In this document: positions 49,105 to 57,838 of the stretch, one piece after another
How positions within the stretch are numbered: position 1 is the first letter of the stretch
Layout of the letters: each line of letters starts with the position of its first letter
From: Paenilisteria rustica
Lineage (GTDB): Bacteria > Bacillota > Bacilli > Lactobacillales > Listeriaceae
Reading direction: 5' to 3'
DNA length: 64,000 bases
Assembly (NCBI RefSeq): GCF_013820765.1
Contig: NZ_JABJVM010000002.1
Location: forward strand, 62,001-126,000
The notes under the pieces: generated by a model
Told to the model about the DNA's origin: nothing
What the model saw: only the letters and a program-made list of their open reading frames with translations
Database searches by the model: none
Position numbers and translations under genes: made by a program

Positions 49105-51498
49105 ATGGACACGCAAGAAACGTTGGGGCTGCTCGGTGAGAACGAGGAATTATACATGAAGGGAACCGTGATGTCGACGATTTTTCACAATAGTGAGAAC
49201 TTGTTTTCTGTGGTGCGGATTCAGGTGCAAGATACGAATACGACGTGGGACGAGAAGGATATCGTTGTGACGGGTTTTTTTCCTGCCCTTCATGAGCAAG
49301 AGGTATACATATTTCACGGGAAATTGATGGATCATGCCAAGTTTGGACAACAGTTTAAAGCGGATCGGTTCAAAAAAGAGATGCCGCAGACGAAGCAAGG
49401 TTTGGTGCAGTATTTATCTGGGGAACTTTTTAAAGGAATCGGGAAAAAGACGGCGGAACGTGTGGTGGAGACGCTTGGTGAGGATGCGATTAGTCGGATT
49501 TTGTCGGACCGGTCGCTACTTCAAGAGGTGCCGCGATTGCCGCTTGCGACGGCGGAAAGTTTGCTGGAATCGCTGCGTGAGAATCAAGGTTTGGAACATA
49601 TTATGGTGAGTTTGAATGAGTATGGATTTGGTCCGCAGCTCTCGATGAAAATTTTCCAGGCGTATAAGCAGGATACGCTGAATGTGCTGGAGGGCAATCC
49701 ATATAAGCTGATTGAAGATGTGAAGGGGATTGGTTTTAATCGTGCGGATGAGCTGGGACGCAAGCTTGGTCTTGGTGGGAATCATTATTCGCGGTTGCAG
49801 GCGGCGATTTTGTACATGTTGGAGCAGGAGTCGTTGCAACAGGGGAATGTTTTTATGGAGCGGGAGGTGTTGCTGGAGACGGTGACGCAGCTGCTTGAGA
49901 ATAGTGAGCCGATTCGGATTGAGCAGGAGCAGTTGACGAAGCAGTTGTTGGCGCTTGAGGAAGATCAGAAGGTGATGACGGAGAACACGCGGGTGTATGT
50001 GCCATCGCTTTATTTCGCGGAGGCTGGATTTGCGGCGCATGTGAAACGGATGATGCGACAAAAGGAATACGAGGAACTATTTCCGAAATCGGAGTTTTAT
50101 ATCGCGCTTGGTGAGTTGGAGGATCGGATTGGTGTTTCTTATGGGGAGACGCAGAAATTGGCGCTTGAGCAGGCTTTGATGTCGCCGATGCTGATTCTGA
50201 CTGGTGGACCGGGTACGGGGAAAACAACGGTTATTAAGGGAATCGTGGAACTTTACGCGGAATTAAATGGTGTGAATTTGGACCCGATGTCGTATAAGGA
50301 TGGGCAGAAATTGCCGATTTTACTGGCGGCTCCGACGGGACGTGCGGCGAAACGGATGACGGAATCGACGGGATTGCCTGCGATGACGATTCACCGCTTG
50401 TTGGGAATGAACGGGCAGGAGCAGTTGGACGATGATAATGAGCGTTCGATTGAAGGGAAATTGTTGATTATTGACGAGATGTCGATGGTCGATATTTGGC
50501 TTGCGAATCAGTTATTCCGAGCCTTGCCAGCGCATATGCAAGTGATTTTAGTGGGAGATCAGGATCAGTTGCCATCTGTTGGACCGGGCCAAGTTTTGAA
50601 GGATATGTTGCGATCGAACGAGATTCCAACGGTGGAGTTGACGGATATTTATCGGCAGGAAGACGGGTCGTCGATTATTGAGTTGGCGCATGATATTCGG
50701 CAAGGATTTTTACCAGCGACGTTCACGAAAAACAGCACGGATCGATCGTTTTTCCATTGTACGGTGAATCAGATTGCGGAAGTCGTGGAGAAGGTCGTGG
50801 AAAACGCGAAGAAAAAAGGTTTTCGCGCGAAGGATATCCAAGTTTTGGCGCCTATGTACCGTGGACCTGCGGGAATTGATATTTTAAATCGCAAAATGCA
50901 GGAGATTTTCAATGCGAATCCGGACGGTAAGCGTAAAGAAGTGAAGTTTGGCGATATCGTGTTTCGGATTGGAGATCGGGTATTACAACTTGTGAATCAG
51001 CCGGAGAAGAACGTTTTTAATGGCGATTTTGGCGAGATTGTCTCGATTATTTATGCGAAGGAAAATACGGAGAAACAGGATATGGTTGTGGTACAGTTTG
51101 ATCAGACGGAGGTCGAGTATTTTCGGCAGGAATTTGGCCAGTTGACGCATGCGTATTGTTGTTCGATTCATAAAGCGCAGGGCAGCGAGTTTCCGATTGT
51201 GATTATGCCGGTGGTGCGGAGTTATTACCGGATGTTGCGGCGCGATATTTTGTATACGGCGGTGACTCGGAGCAAGCAGTTTCTGATTATTTGCGGGGAA
51301 GAGGACGCGTTTCGGATGGGCGTCGAGCGGATTGATGAGGAGAAGCGGAATACGACGCTGTATGAACGGCTGCTGAGTGAGGAAGATATGCTGGCGACGG
51401 TGAGTAATCGGAAGTTGTTGACGGAGGAGAACTGGATGCATATTAATCCGATGATTGGGATGGATGACATCACGCCGTACCAGTTTATGCGCGCTTAG
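49105..51498 (+). CDS. recD2: RecD2 ATP-dependent DNA helicase
   Basis: 797-aa superfamily 1B 5'-3' helicase of the RecBC-independent type: an N-terminal OB/helix-hairpin-helix extension (LFKGIGKKTAERVVETLG), then Walker A GGPGTGKTTVIKG, motif II LLIIDEMSMVD, motif III GDQDQLPSVGPG, motif V/VI SIHKAQGSEFP and LYTAVTRSKQ. Helps forks get past barriers and works with mismatch repair. GAGGAGGTGG upstream. Confidence 0.96.
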   Translation: MDTQETLGLLGENEELYMKGTVMSTIFHNSENLFSVVRIQVQDTNTTWDEKDIVVTGFFPALHEQEVYIFHGKLMDHAKFGQQFKADRFKKEMPQTKQGLVQYLSGELFKGIGKKTAERVVETLGEDAISRILSDRSLLQEVPRLPLATAESLLESLRENQGLEHIMVSLNEYGFGPQLSMKIFQAYKQDTLNVLEGNPYKLIEDVKGIGFNRADELGRKLGLGGNHYSRLQAAILYMLEQESLQQGNVFMEREVLLETVTQLLENSEPIRIEQEQLTKQLLALEEDQKVMTENTRVYVPSLYFAEAGFAAHVKRMMRQKEYEELFPKSEFYIALGELEDRIGVSYGETQKLALEQALMSPMLILTGGPGTGKTTVIKGIVELYAELNGVNLDPMSYKDGQKLPILLAAPTGRAAKRMTESTGLPAMTIHRLLGMNGQEQLDDDNERSIEGKLLIIDEMSMVDIWLANQLFRALPAHMQVILVGDQDQLPSVGPGQVLKDMLRSNEIPTVELTDIYRQEDGSSIIELAHDIRQGFLPATFTKNSTDRSFFHCTVNQIAEVVEKVVENAKKKGFRAKDIQVLAPMYRGPAGIDILNRKMQEIFNANPDGKRKEVKFGDIVFRIGDRVLQLVNQPEKNVFNGDFGEIVSIIYAKENTEKQDMVVVQFDQTEVEYFRQEFGQLTHAYCCSIHKAQGSEFPIVIMPVVRSYYRMLRRDILYTAVTRSKQFLIICGEEDAFRMGVERIDEEKRNTTLYERLLSEEDMLATVSNRKLLTEENWMHINPMIGMDDITPYQFMRA

Positions 51499-51512
51499 GA
51501 AGGAACATGAAA

Positions 51513-51863
51513 ATGGAGATTCAGAAATTGGAAAATGTTGGTATTGCTCGGGTTAAGAGCGGTGAGGTTATAATAAAAGATACGGCATCGATGTTAGACT
51601 TTGTGATGAGTGTGCAATACGAAACGACGTATCATAAAATTATCATTGATAAAGTCGCTGTTTTAGAGGATTTTTTCGATCTCAAAACAGGATTGTTAGG
51701 CGATGCTTTTCAAAAATTGGTGACATATCAGCTGAAAATGGCGATAATTGGTGATTTTTCGATGTATAGTGAGAATTTTAAGGATTATATGTATGAGAGT
51801 AATAAGGGGAGTCATGTTTATTTTGTTGCTACGGAGGAAGAAGCGGTTGATAAATTGAGATAG
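51513..51863 (+). CDS. DUF4180 domain protein
   Basis: 116-aa soluble protein with the DUF4180 pattern (YHKIIIDKVAVLEDFFDLKTG, later FVATEEEAVDKL). Function unknown. AGGAAGG lies nine bases before ATG 51513 and only three before ATG 51507, so I prefer 51513; both share one frame. It is separated from recD2 by 14 bases and likely rides on its transcript. Confidence 0.85.
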   Translation: MEIQKLENVGIARVKSGEVIIKDTASMLDFVMSVQYETTYHKIIIDKVAVLEDFFDLKTGLLGDAFQKLVTYQLKMAIIGDFSMYSENFKDYMYESNKGSHVYFVATEEEAVDKLR

Positions 51864-51865
51864 AA

Positions 51866-51914
51866 AAAGACGGTATGACAGCGAATCTCGCTGTGCATAC
51901 CGTCTTTTCTTGTG
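51866..51914. terminator. Bidirectional terminator between DUF4180 gene and histidine kinase
   Basis: AAAAGACGGTATG / CATACCGTCTTTT with inner ACAGCG/CGCTGT; A-run and T-run on both sides. Confidence 0.92.
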
Positions 51915-51922
51915 CAGCCACT

Positions 51923-53359
51923 TTATTCATTATCCGCAAAAAACGGCAATTTAATCGTAAATGTAGTTCCTTCGCCAGCCACGCTGTGCACGCTGACTTC
52001 ACCGTCATGATAGCTAATCAACTGCTTCACAATCGACAGCCCAATGCCAGATTCACCAAACTTCGTGCTCGTCCGCGACATGTCGGCTTTGTAGAAGCGA
52101 TCCCAAATCTGCTCGACTTCGGATTCATCCATGCCAATTCCTGTGTCGCTAATTTCGAAAATCGTTTCTTTATATTCCTGCCTTGCGGAAAGGGTAATCG
52201 TGCCGTTCTCTGTAAACTGAATGCTGTTTTTCACGATATTAATGAAAACTTGCATCAATCGATCATAGTCTGCAAAAATTTGGACGGAATCTCGGGTGTC
52301 CACAATAATTTGGTCGCCTCTATTTTCAGCAGTCAATTGTAGCTGATCCTTGATAATATCTAAAAATTCATTCGCGGCGAAAGTCGTTTTATGCAGCTGA
52401 ATCTGATTCGAACGAATACGCTCATAGTCGAGATTCTCATTCACAAGCCGTGCCAAGCGCCGTGCCTCTGTATCAATCAACGCAATACAGCGATCTGTCT
52501 CACTTTTTGGAATAATATCGTTGACTAAACCTTCTGTCAAACCGCTAATCGTCGTGAGTGGTGTCCGCATTTCATGGGAAACATCGGCGATAAACTGACG
52601 GCGACGCTTTTCTTGGCGCTCAATCTCAATCGCGGATTCTTCCAACGTCTGCGTCATTTTGTTAAAATCACCGGCGAGCGCACCAATCTCATCAAACGAA
52701 CTCTCCTTCAAACGCACGCTATAATTGCCCTTAATCACTTCTTTCGTCGCTGAACTTAGCTTGCGGAAGCGGTTTACTTGTAGTTTTGCGATAATCGCGC
52801 TCAAAATTAGAGCAATCGTAATCGAAATGAGAATCGTGTAGAAAACGTACCAATTAATTTTCCCGATGACTTTCTCGGTGCCGCTAATCGGTGATGTAAG
52901 CATGATTCCACCGGCAAATTCGCCGTCTTTCTCAATCGGAATACTCACGCGCGTCAGTTGATCGCTGAATCGTGTATCCATCAACGTCGAAACTGTCTTG
53001 CCTTCTTGCAATTCCTTCCATTCATCGGTTTTCAAATGGAAATCAGGCGGAAGCGGGCGGTTCGTTTGCGGATAAACAATCGCGGCGGTATCATCGAAAA
53101 TCACATAATGGATGTTTTTCACGCCTAAAATTTGCTGATACGTCTGCAAAATCGGACTTCCCGTTTCCCGGTCCGACATATTCTGCACATCTTTCGCGAT
53201 TTCTTCCCCATATGCCGTCAAATCCGAAACTTGCGTCTGATACAAATAATCTTTCATAAAATGCGAAATCAGCAGACCAATCATCAAACAGGCGATAAAC
53301 AAAATAATAAATTGTGTCAAAAAAAGTTGGTAAAAGTATTTAAATTTCATGCGAATCAT
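51923..53359 (-). CDS. Sensor histidine kinase
   Basis: 478 aa. TM1 (about 12-34), a ~130-residue extracellular sensor domain, TM2 (about 168-192), HAMP, HisKA with the phosphorylated His in ADVSHEMRTPLTT, and HATPase with N box VFINIVKNSIQF, G1 DTGIGM and G2 GESGIGLSIVK. The large extracytoplasmic loop sets it apart from the short BceS type. Its ATG overlaps the regulator's stop (ATGA). Probably senses cell-envelope stress for the adjacent ABC system; this is inferred from context. Confidence 0.94.
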   Translation of the reverse strand: MIRMKFKYFYQLFLTQFIILFIACLMIGLLISHFMKDYLYQTQVSDLTAYGEEIAKDVQNMSDRETGSPILQTYQQILGVKNIHYVIFDDTAAIVYPQTNRPLPPDFHLKTDEWKELQEGKTVSTLMDTRFSDQLTRVSIPIEKDGEFAGGIMLTSPISGTEKVIGKINWYVFYTILISITIALILSAIIAKLQVNRFRKLSSATKEVIKGNYSVRLKESSFDEIGALAGDFNKMTQTLEESAIEIERQEKRRRQFIADVSHEMRTPLTTISGLTEGLVNDIIPKSETDRCIALIDTEARRLARLVNENLDYERIRSNQIQLHKTTFAANEFLDIIKDQLQLTAENRGDQIIVDTRDSVQIFADYDRLMQVFINIVKNSIQFTENGTITLSARQEYKETIFEISDTGIGMDESEVEQIWDRFYKADMSRTSTKFGESGIGLSIVKQLISYHDGEVSVHSVAGEGTTFTIKLPFFADNE

Positions 53360-54054
53360 TCCGTTTCATCGAATTTGTAGCCGACGCCCCATATCGTATG
53401 AAGAAACGGATGCGCTTCGGTCGCGATTTTCTGCCGCAATCGTTTAATATGCACGTCCACCGTACGCTCATCTCCATAAAATTGGTAACCCCAAACCTGT
53501 TCTAACAACTGCTCCCGCGAGAAAACTTGGCGTGGATGCTGCATCAAAAAGTACAACAAATCAAATTCTTTCGGCGTCAAAGCCTCGAGTAATTGCCCCT
53601 CAAAATACATTTCCCGCGTTTTTTTACTAATTTTGAAATACTTCGTTTCTAAAATGTCGTCGTCCGCAGGTTTTGCCGTCGCGTCCACAGCTTGACCTTT
53701 ACGACGCGTCACAGCTTTAATCCGTGCCATCAACGTCAGCGGACTGAACGGTTTCGTCACATAATCATCCGCACCAATTTCAAGACCCAACACCTGATCT
53801 GACTCCGATTCCTTCGCCGTCAAAATAATAATCGGCACATCGCTCGTCTCGCGAATTTTATGACAAATCGTCATGCCGTCCATCCCTGGCAACATCAAAT
53901 CGATAATCACAATATCCCAATCTTCCTTACCAAATGTCTCAAAACCCTCCAAGCCATCATGCACAAACGTGGCGTCTATCTTTTCCTTCATAAAAAACAT
54001 CTCGATCATCGTACAAACACTGACGTTATCTTCAATCATTAATAATTTCATCAT
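53356..54054 (-). CDS. OmpR/PhoB-family response regulator
   Basis: 232 aa: receiver domain with phospho-acceptor Asp in VIIDLMLPGMDG, switch Thr in ILTAKES and Lys in TKPFSPL; C-terminal winged helix (LTPKEFDLLYFLMQHPRQVF, ERTVDVHIKRLRQKI). GAGAGG lies 4-6 bases before tandem ATGs. Divergent from the ABC permease gene, with candidate binding repeats in the 173-bp spacer. Confidence 0.95.
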   Translation of the reverse strand: MMKLLMIEDNVSVCTMIEMFFMKEKIDATFVHDGLEGFETFGKEDWDIVIIDLMLPGMDGMTICHKIRETSDVPIIILTAKESESDQVLGLEIGADDYVTKPFSPLTLMARIKAVTRRKGQAVDATAKPADDDILETKYFKISKKTREMYFEGQLLEALTPKEFDLLYFLMQHPRQVFSREQLLEQVWGYQFYGDERTVDVHIKRLRQKIATEAHPFLHTIWGVGYKFDETE

Positions 54055-54151
54055 TTTTGCCTCTCTCTCATTAAAGCTCTCCCTTAAAATTAGACTATAT
54101 TCGCCACGAAATCAAGCTAAATAATGTTTTTCGCAAAAGTTTAAAACACCG

Positions 54152-54199
54152 CTCACAGTTTGTTCATATTTTTTTCACACCTTACGTCTAATCTATAGA
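54152..54199 (+). promoter_or_regulatory. Triple 11-bp direct repeat and promoter before the ABC permease
   Basis: CTCACA (54152), TTCATA (54163) and TTCACA (54174) recur every 11 bp, one helical turn, and the last overlaps the -35 region; TATAGA (54194-54199) is the likely -10. Phased direct repeats are typical OmpR-family operators, so the adjacent regulator is the natural candidate. Confidence 0.55.
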
Positions 54200-54227
54200 A
54201 AGAGCAAGACGAAATGGAGGAAACGAT

Positions 54228-55745
54228 ATGAATTTTATCAAACGAGCATTACTCAGCATGAAAGCACGAAAAGGAAGAACAATCCTGCAATTATTTATTT
54301 TTACAATCGTATGCGTACTTATTCTTTCCGGATTCACGATTCAATCCGCGGCAAATAAAGCAAGCGAACTAGCACGGCAAGAACTCGGTGGGGACGTGAC
54401 CTTAAGCGTCGACCGCGAAAAACAGATGGAGGCGCAGCAAAAAGAGTCGTCATCAAGCGCAAACAGTAGCACAACTGGGCGACGGATGTTCGAATCTACA
54501 CCAGTATCCGTTGCGGCAGCGAAGAAATTAGCAGAACTTGACCACGTATCAGGTTACAATCTCTATTCCAACACACAAGCGCTAGCATCAGGATTTGAGC
54601 CAATTGCTTCATCGAGCGACACATCTCAATCCGACGATTCCAGCACATCTTCAACGACTGAACAGCAAGGCCCAGGCGGAGATAGCAGTGATTCCAACCG
54701 CCCACAAATGGTGCAGGCAGACTTGAGCGTGTCAGGCGTTCTTGATTCAGCAACCGCAACAAAATTCAAAGCAGGAACTGACAAACTCACATCTGGAAAA
54801 GCAATCACAGCAAGCGATGTCGGTAAAAACGTCGTCATGATTGAAAAAACACTAGCCGAAGAAAACGACCTCAAAGTCGGCGATAAAATCAAAATCCAAT
54901 CCAGCGACGAAGCAACAACCGTCGAACTAACGATTAAAGGTATTTATGAGTCAACCGATTCAGGAAGTGACGCAGCAGCTAACTTCTCGTTCTTAAATCC
55001 ATATAACACCATTTACGTACCATACACCGTTGCCAACACAATCAAAGGCAGCGATTCAAAAGACACGGTCGATTCCGCGATTTACTTCATGGATGACGCA
55101 GCAAACATCAGTGCCTTCGAGACAGCGGCGAAAAAAGTAACGGCTGTTGATTGGGACACGTTCAAATTAGACGCCAATGACGCGACTTACCAACAAATGA
55201 TCGGACCAATCAACAATGTAGCGGCTTTTTCTAAAAATGTTGTCTATATCGTATCGATTGCGGGCGCATTGATTTTAGGACTACTCGTGATGATGCAAAT
55301 TCGGGAACGTAAATATGAAATGGGTGTTTTACTCGCCATTGGTGAAAAACGTTCCAAACTCGTCGGCCAGTTCCTCGTTGAAATTTTAGTAGTAGCCATT
55401 CTATCGTTCGGAATTGCCGCGGTGAGCAGTCATTACGTAGCGCAAGTCGTTGGAAATCAGCTGTTAACCCAACAAAACGCAACTGCCTCCGAGTCGACAT
55501 CATCGACTAGCAACCAAAGAGGACCAGGCGGAAACGGTGGCGGCCCAGGTGGCGGAGGTCCAGGATTTGGCTCATCGCTAACAGCAAACACAGCGGAAAT
55601 CAAATCACTCGACATCCAAGTAAGCCTAGAAGACATGCTGAAAATGGGCGGAATCGGCGTTGGCATTGCCTTCATTTCCGTATTACTCCCATCCATCCTA
55701 GTACTACGCATGAATCCAAAAACAATCTTAACCAAACAAGAATAG
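54228..55745 (+). CDS. MacB/FtsX-type ABC transporter permease
   Basis: 505 aa: TM1 (about 15-37), an extracellular domain of ~300 residues, then TM2 (~337-357), TM3 (~380-402) and TM4 (~470-492), the FtsX/MacB layout. Two low-complexity inserts face outside: a Ser/Asp/Gln stretch with GPGGDSS in the big domain and a Gly/Pro-rich stretch (GPGGNGGGPGGGGPGFG) between TM3 and TM4. Together with the downstream ATPase and divergent two-component genes it suggests an export or resistance system for peptides or lipids. GGAGG upstream. Confidence 0.92.
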   Translation: MNFIKRALLSMKARKGRTILQLFIFTIVCVLILSGFTIQSAANKASELARQELGGDVTLSVDREKQMEAQQKESSSSANSSTTGRRMFESTPVSVAAAKKLAELDHVSGYNLYSNTQALASGFEPIASSSDTSQSDDSSTSSTTEQQGPGGDSSDSNRPQMVQADLSVSGVLDSATATKFKAGTDKLTSGKAITASDVGKNVVMIEKTLAEENDLKVGDKIKIQSSDEATTVELTIKGIYESTDSGSDAAANFSFLNPYNTIYVPYTVANTIKGSDSKDTVDSAIYFMDDAANISAFETAAKKVTAVDWDTFKLDANDATYQQMIGPINNVAAFSKNVVYIVSIAGALILGLLVMMQIRERKYEMGVLLAIGEKRSKLVGQFLVEILVVAILSFGIAAVSSHYVAQVVGNQLLTQQNATASESTSSTSNQRGPGGNGGGPGGGGPGFGSSLTANTAEIKSLDIQVSLEDMLKMGGIGVGIAFISVLLPSILVLRMNPKTILTKQE

Positions 55746-55758
55746 GAGCGTGACTTTT

Positions 55759-56445
55759 ATGACAAAAATTCTCGAATTCAAAGACGTAAGCTATGCCTAC
55801 AAACAAAATGACAATCCAATTTTGGATAAAATAAACTATGACTTTGCAACCGGCGTTTTCTATACGGTCGTAGGCAGCTCAGGATCGGGAAAAACCACCT
55901 TCCTGTCCTTGGCTGGTGGCCTCGATTCGCAACAAGACGGCGACATCTTCTACAAAGGCTTATCATTGAAAAAAATCGGACTAAACAAATATCGGAATCA
56001 ATATGTTTCCATCGTGTTCCAGAGCTATAACTTATTAACCTACATGACTGCGCTCCAAAACGTGACAACCGCAATGGAAATCACGCACGTAGATCAACAA
56101 GACAAGCGCCAATTCGCCCTCGATATGCTAGCAAAAGTCGGTATTGACGAAAAAATGGCTCGGCAAAAAGTCTTGACATTGAGCGGCGGACAACAACAAC
56201 GGGTTTCAATCGCCCGCGCGCTATGTTGCGAAACAGACTTAATTGTGGCAGATGAGCCGACTGGGAACCTGGATGAACGCACAAGTAAAGAAGTTGTGAC
56301 ACTATTCCAAGACTTGGCGCATAAAGAAGGGAAATGCGTTATTATGGTGACACACGATCCGGAAATTGCTAAAGTATCGGATGTTAAAATCACGATGAAG
56401 AATGGTAAGTTTGATGTGAAGGAACAGATGGTAGTAACTGCATAA
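55759..56445 (+). CDS. MacB/LolD-type ABC transporter ATPase
   Basis: 228-aa nucleotide-binding subunit. Walker A GSSGSGKTT, Q-loop SIVFQSYNLL, signature LSGGQQQRVSIARAL, Walker B LIVADEPTGNLD and H-loop VTHDPE. Start ATG 55759, ten bases after AGGAG, rather than GTG 55750 that abuts it. It pairs with the upstream permease. Confidence 0.95.
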   Translation: MTKILEFKDVSYAYKQNDNPILDKINYDFATGVFYTVVGSSGSGKTTFLSLAGGLDSQQDGDIFYKGLSLKKIGLNKYRNQYVSIVFQSYNLLTYMTALQNVTTAMEITHVDQQDKRQFALDMLAKVGIDEKMARQKVLTLSGGQQQRVSIARALCCETDLIVADEPTGNLDERTSKEVVTLFQDLAHKEGKCVIMVTHDPEIAKVSDVKITMKNGKFDVKEQMVVTA

Positions 56446-56446
56446 A

Positions 56447-56498
56447 AAAATGGAACGGTAGGCTAATTTTCATCACCAGCCTACCGTTCCATTTTCCA
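56447..56498. terminator. Bidirectional terminator after the ABC operon
   Basis: ATGGAACGGTAGGCT / AGCCTACCGTTCCAT perfect 15-bp stem; A-run before and T-run after. Confidence 0.93.
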
Positions 56499-56993
56499 TT
56501 ATAAAAAGGTCAAAAATCGCTCATCCCAAATTGCTTCATGATGCGCCATAATCGTTTTTGCATCGATTAAATCACTATCCATAGTCGTATGCAATCCACG
56601 AACCATGTAACAATCAAATCCCAATCCATGCGCAAATCGAACGGTCGTATCTACACAATATTCCGTCTGCGCACCGCAAAACTCGAGTTTCTGAGCATCT
56701 AACCCAGCAAGAATCGCCGGTAAATCCGTCTTATAAAACGAATTCGCATGCGTCTTATTCACATAAATATCATCTTGTCGACTGTCCATTTCCGGCATCA
56801 ACGCCCACGCATCACTGCCAATCACCAATTCCTCATCCGCATGCTGCACAAAAATAACCGGTTTCCCAGCATCCCGATAACTCGCAATCCGCTGATTCAC
56901 ACCAGCCAACACGCGCTCCAAATGAACTAACGGATACTCCGCCGAATGCACACCATTTTGCAAATCAATCACAACCAAAACATCACTCATCAT
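56499..56993 (-). CDS. Isochorismatase-family cysteine hydrolase
   Basis: 164 aa. Complete catalytic triad of the family: Asp in VVIDLQNGV, Lys in YVNKTHANSF, Cys in GAQTEYCVDTT. Members hydrolyse nicotinamide, N-carbamoyl compounds, isochorismate and others; no substrate can be chosen from sequence. GGGAGG eight bases before the ATG. It faces the ABC operon across a shared terminator and is followed upstream by the EVE gene on the same strand. Confidence 0.92.
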   Translation of the reverse strand: MMSDVLVVIDLQNGVHSAEYPLVHLERVLAGVNQRIASYRDAGKPVIFVQHADEELVIGSDAWALMPEMDSRQDDIYVNKTHANSFYKTDLPAILAGLDAQKLEFCGAQTEYCVDTTVRFAHGLGFDCYMVRGLHTTMDSDLIDAKTIMAHHEAIWDERFLTFL

Positions 56994-57007
56994 CCCGCGA
57001 ACCTCCC

Positions 57008-57433
57008 TTATGATTCATATTTCATCGGCAAACCCATCTGCTCAGCAAGCAACAAAAAGAAATCCTTATCAATCTCAAAATGGCCGTAACGAAGGGAAGC
57101 GCGATATTTCTGCCAAGCTTCTAGCTGTGACACCGCGCTGAGCGGCACTTGTTTTGCATCTGGAAAAAAATCAATATCTTTACGATAGGGCACAAACGTC
57201 TCACTCATCGCAAATGGATAAATATCCTCCCCCTTTACCCGTCCAATCGCCGTAAAACACTGGCATTTCTCATCTTTACCAAGCGTTTGTTTCGGACTAT
57301 AATAAACTAGCCAATCCCCAGGTTTCATCCGTTTTAGCGGCGCCTCTTTACCGTGACACAACTGCGAAAAGCCACCATCCACGCCTAGTTCAACATGATC
57401 TAAGGAAGCCACACCAATCCAATATTTTGTCAT
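57008..57433 (-). CDS. EVE-domain protein
   Basis: 141-aa single-domain protein of the EVE/PUA-like fold (WIGVASLDHVELGVDGGF, MKPGDWLVYYSP, PYRKDIDFF), thought to bind modified bases in DNA or RNA. Some EVE proteins are linked to restriction systems, but no such genes are nearby. Start chosen at ATG 57433 after AGAAG; the ATG at 57442 overlaps that site. It lies 14 bases from the isochorismatase-like gene, so the two may be one unit. Confidence 0.88.
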   Translation of the reverse strand: MTKYWIGVASLDHVELGVDGGFSQLCHGKEAPLKRMKPGDWLVYYSPKQTLGKDEKCQCFTAIGRVKGEDIYPFAMSETFVPYRKDIDFFPDAKQVPLSAVSQLEAWQKYRASLRYGHFEIDKDFFLLLAEQMGLPMKYES

Positions 57434-57515
57434 TTTAGTCATCTTCTTTCATTATCTGTTTTCCATATACACACCTATTATAAAGGATATAACGATATTG
57501 TCCATTGATTAATCG

Positions 57516-57544
57516 TTGACACAACCCGCCACATCCTTTATAAT
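57516..57544 (+). promoter_or_regulatory. Promoter of alaS
   Basis: Consensus TTGACA (57516-57521) and TATAAT (57539-57544) exactly 17 bp apart. Confidence 0.9.
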
Positions 57545-57550
57545 TTCAAG

Positions 57551-57800
57551 TATCATACAACTAAAAATAGTGTGAGCTTAAAGAAACACGACCGTTTGCA
57601 AGAGAAATGTTCCTATGGCTGGAAGAACATAAACGAGACAGCGATTTCTGTGCTACCTCACATCAGTTGAACTATTTTTCGTCTTATTCCGCGTTAAGGA
57701 TACTAAAGAGGTAATGATCAAGTCTTATATCATTGCAAACAGGGTGGTACCGCGAACATATTCGTCCCTGTATTGCGAGATGATATGAGGCTTTTTGTTT
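57551..57800 (+). ncRNA. T-box leader of alaS
   Basis: T-box motif AGGGTGGTACCGCG at 57740-57753. A terminator stem (TATATCAT..ACAGGG with CCCTGT..ATGATATG) precedes CTTTTTG. A GCT (alanine) triplet at 57652-57654, in the 3' side of Stem I, is the likely specifier. It would raise alaS expression when tRNA-Ala is uncharged. Confidence 0.92.
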
Positions 57801-57838
57801 TGTATCCATACTCGCGCAATCAAAAAGGAGGAAATAAA

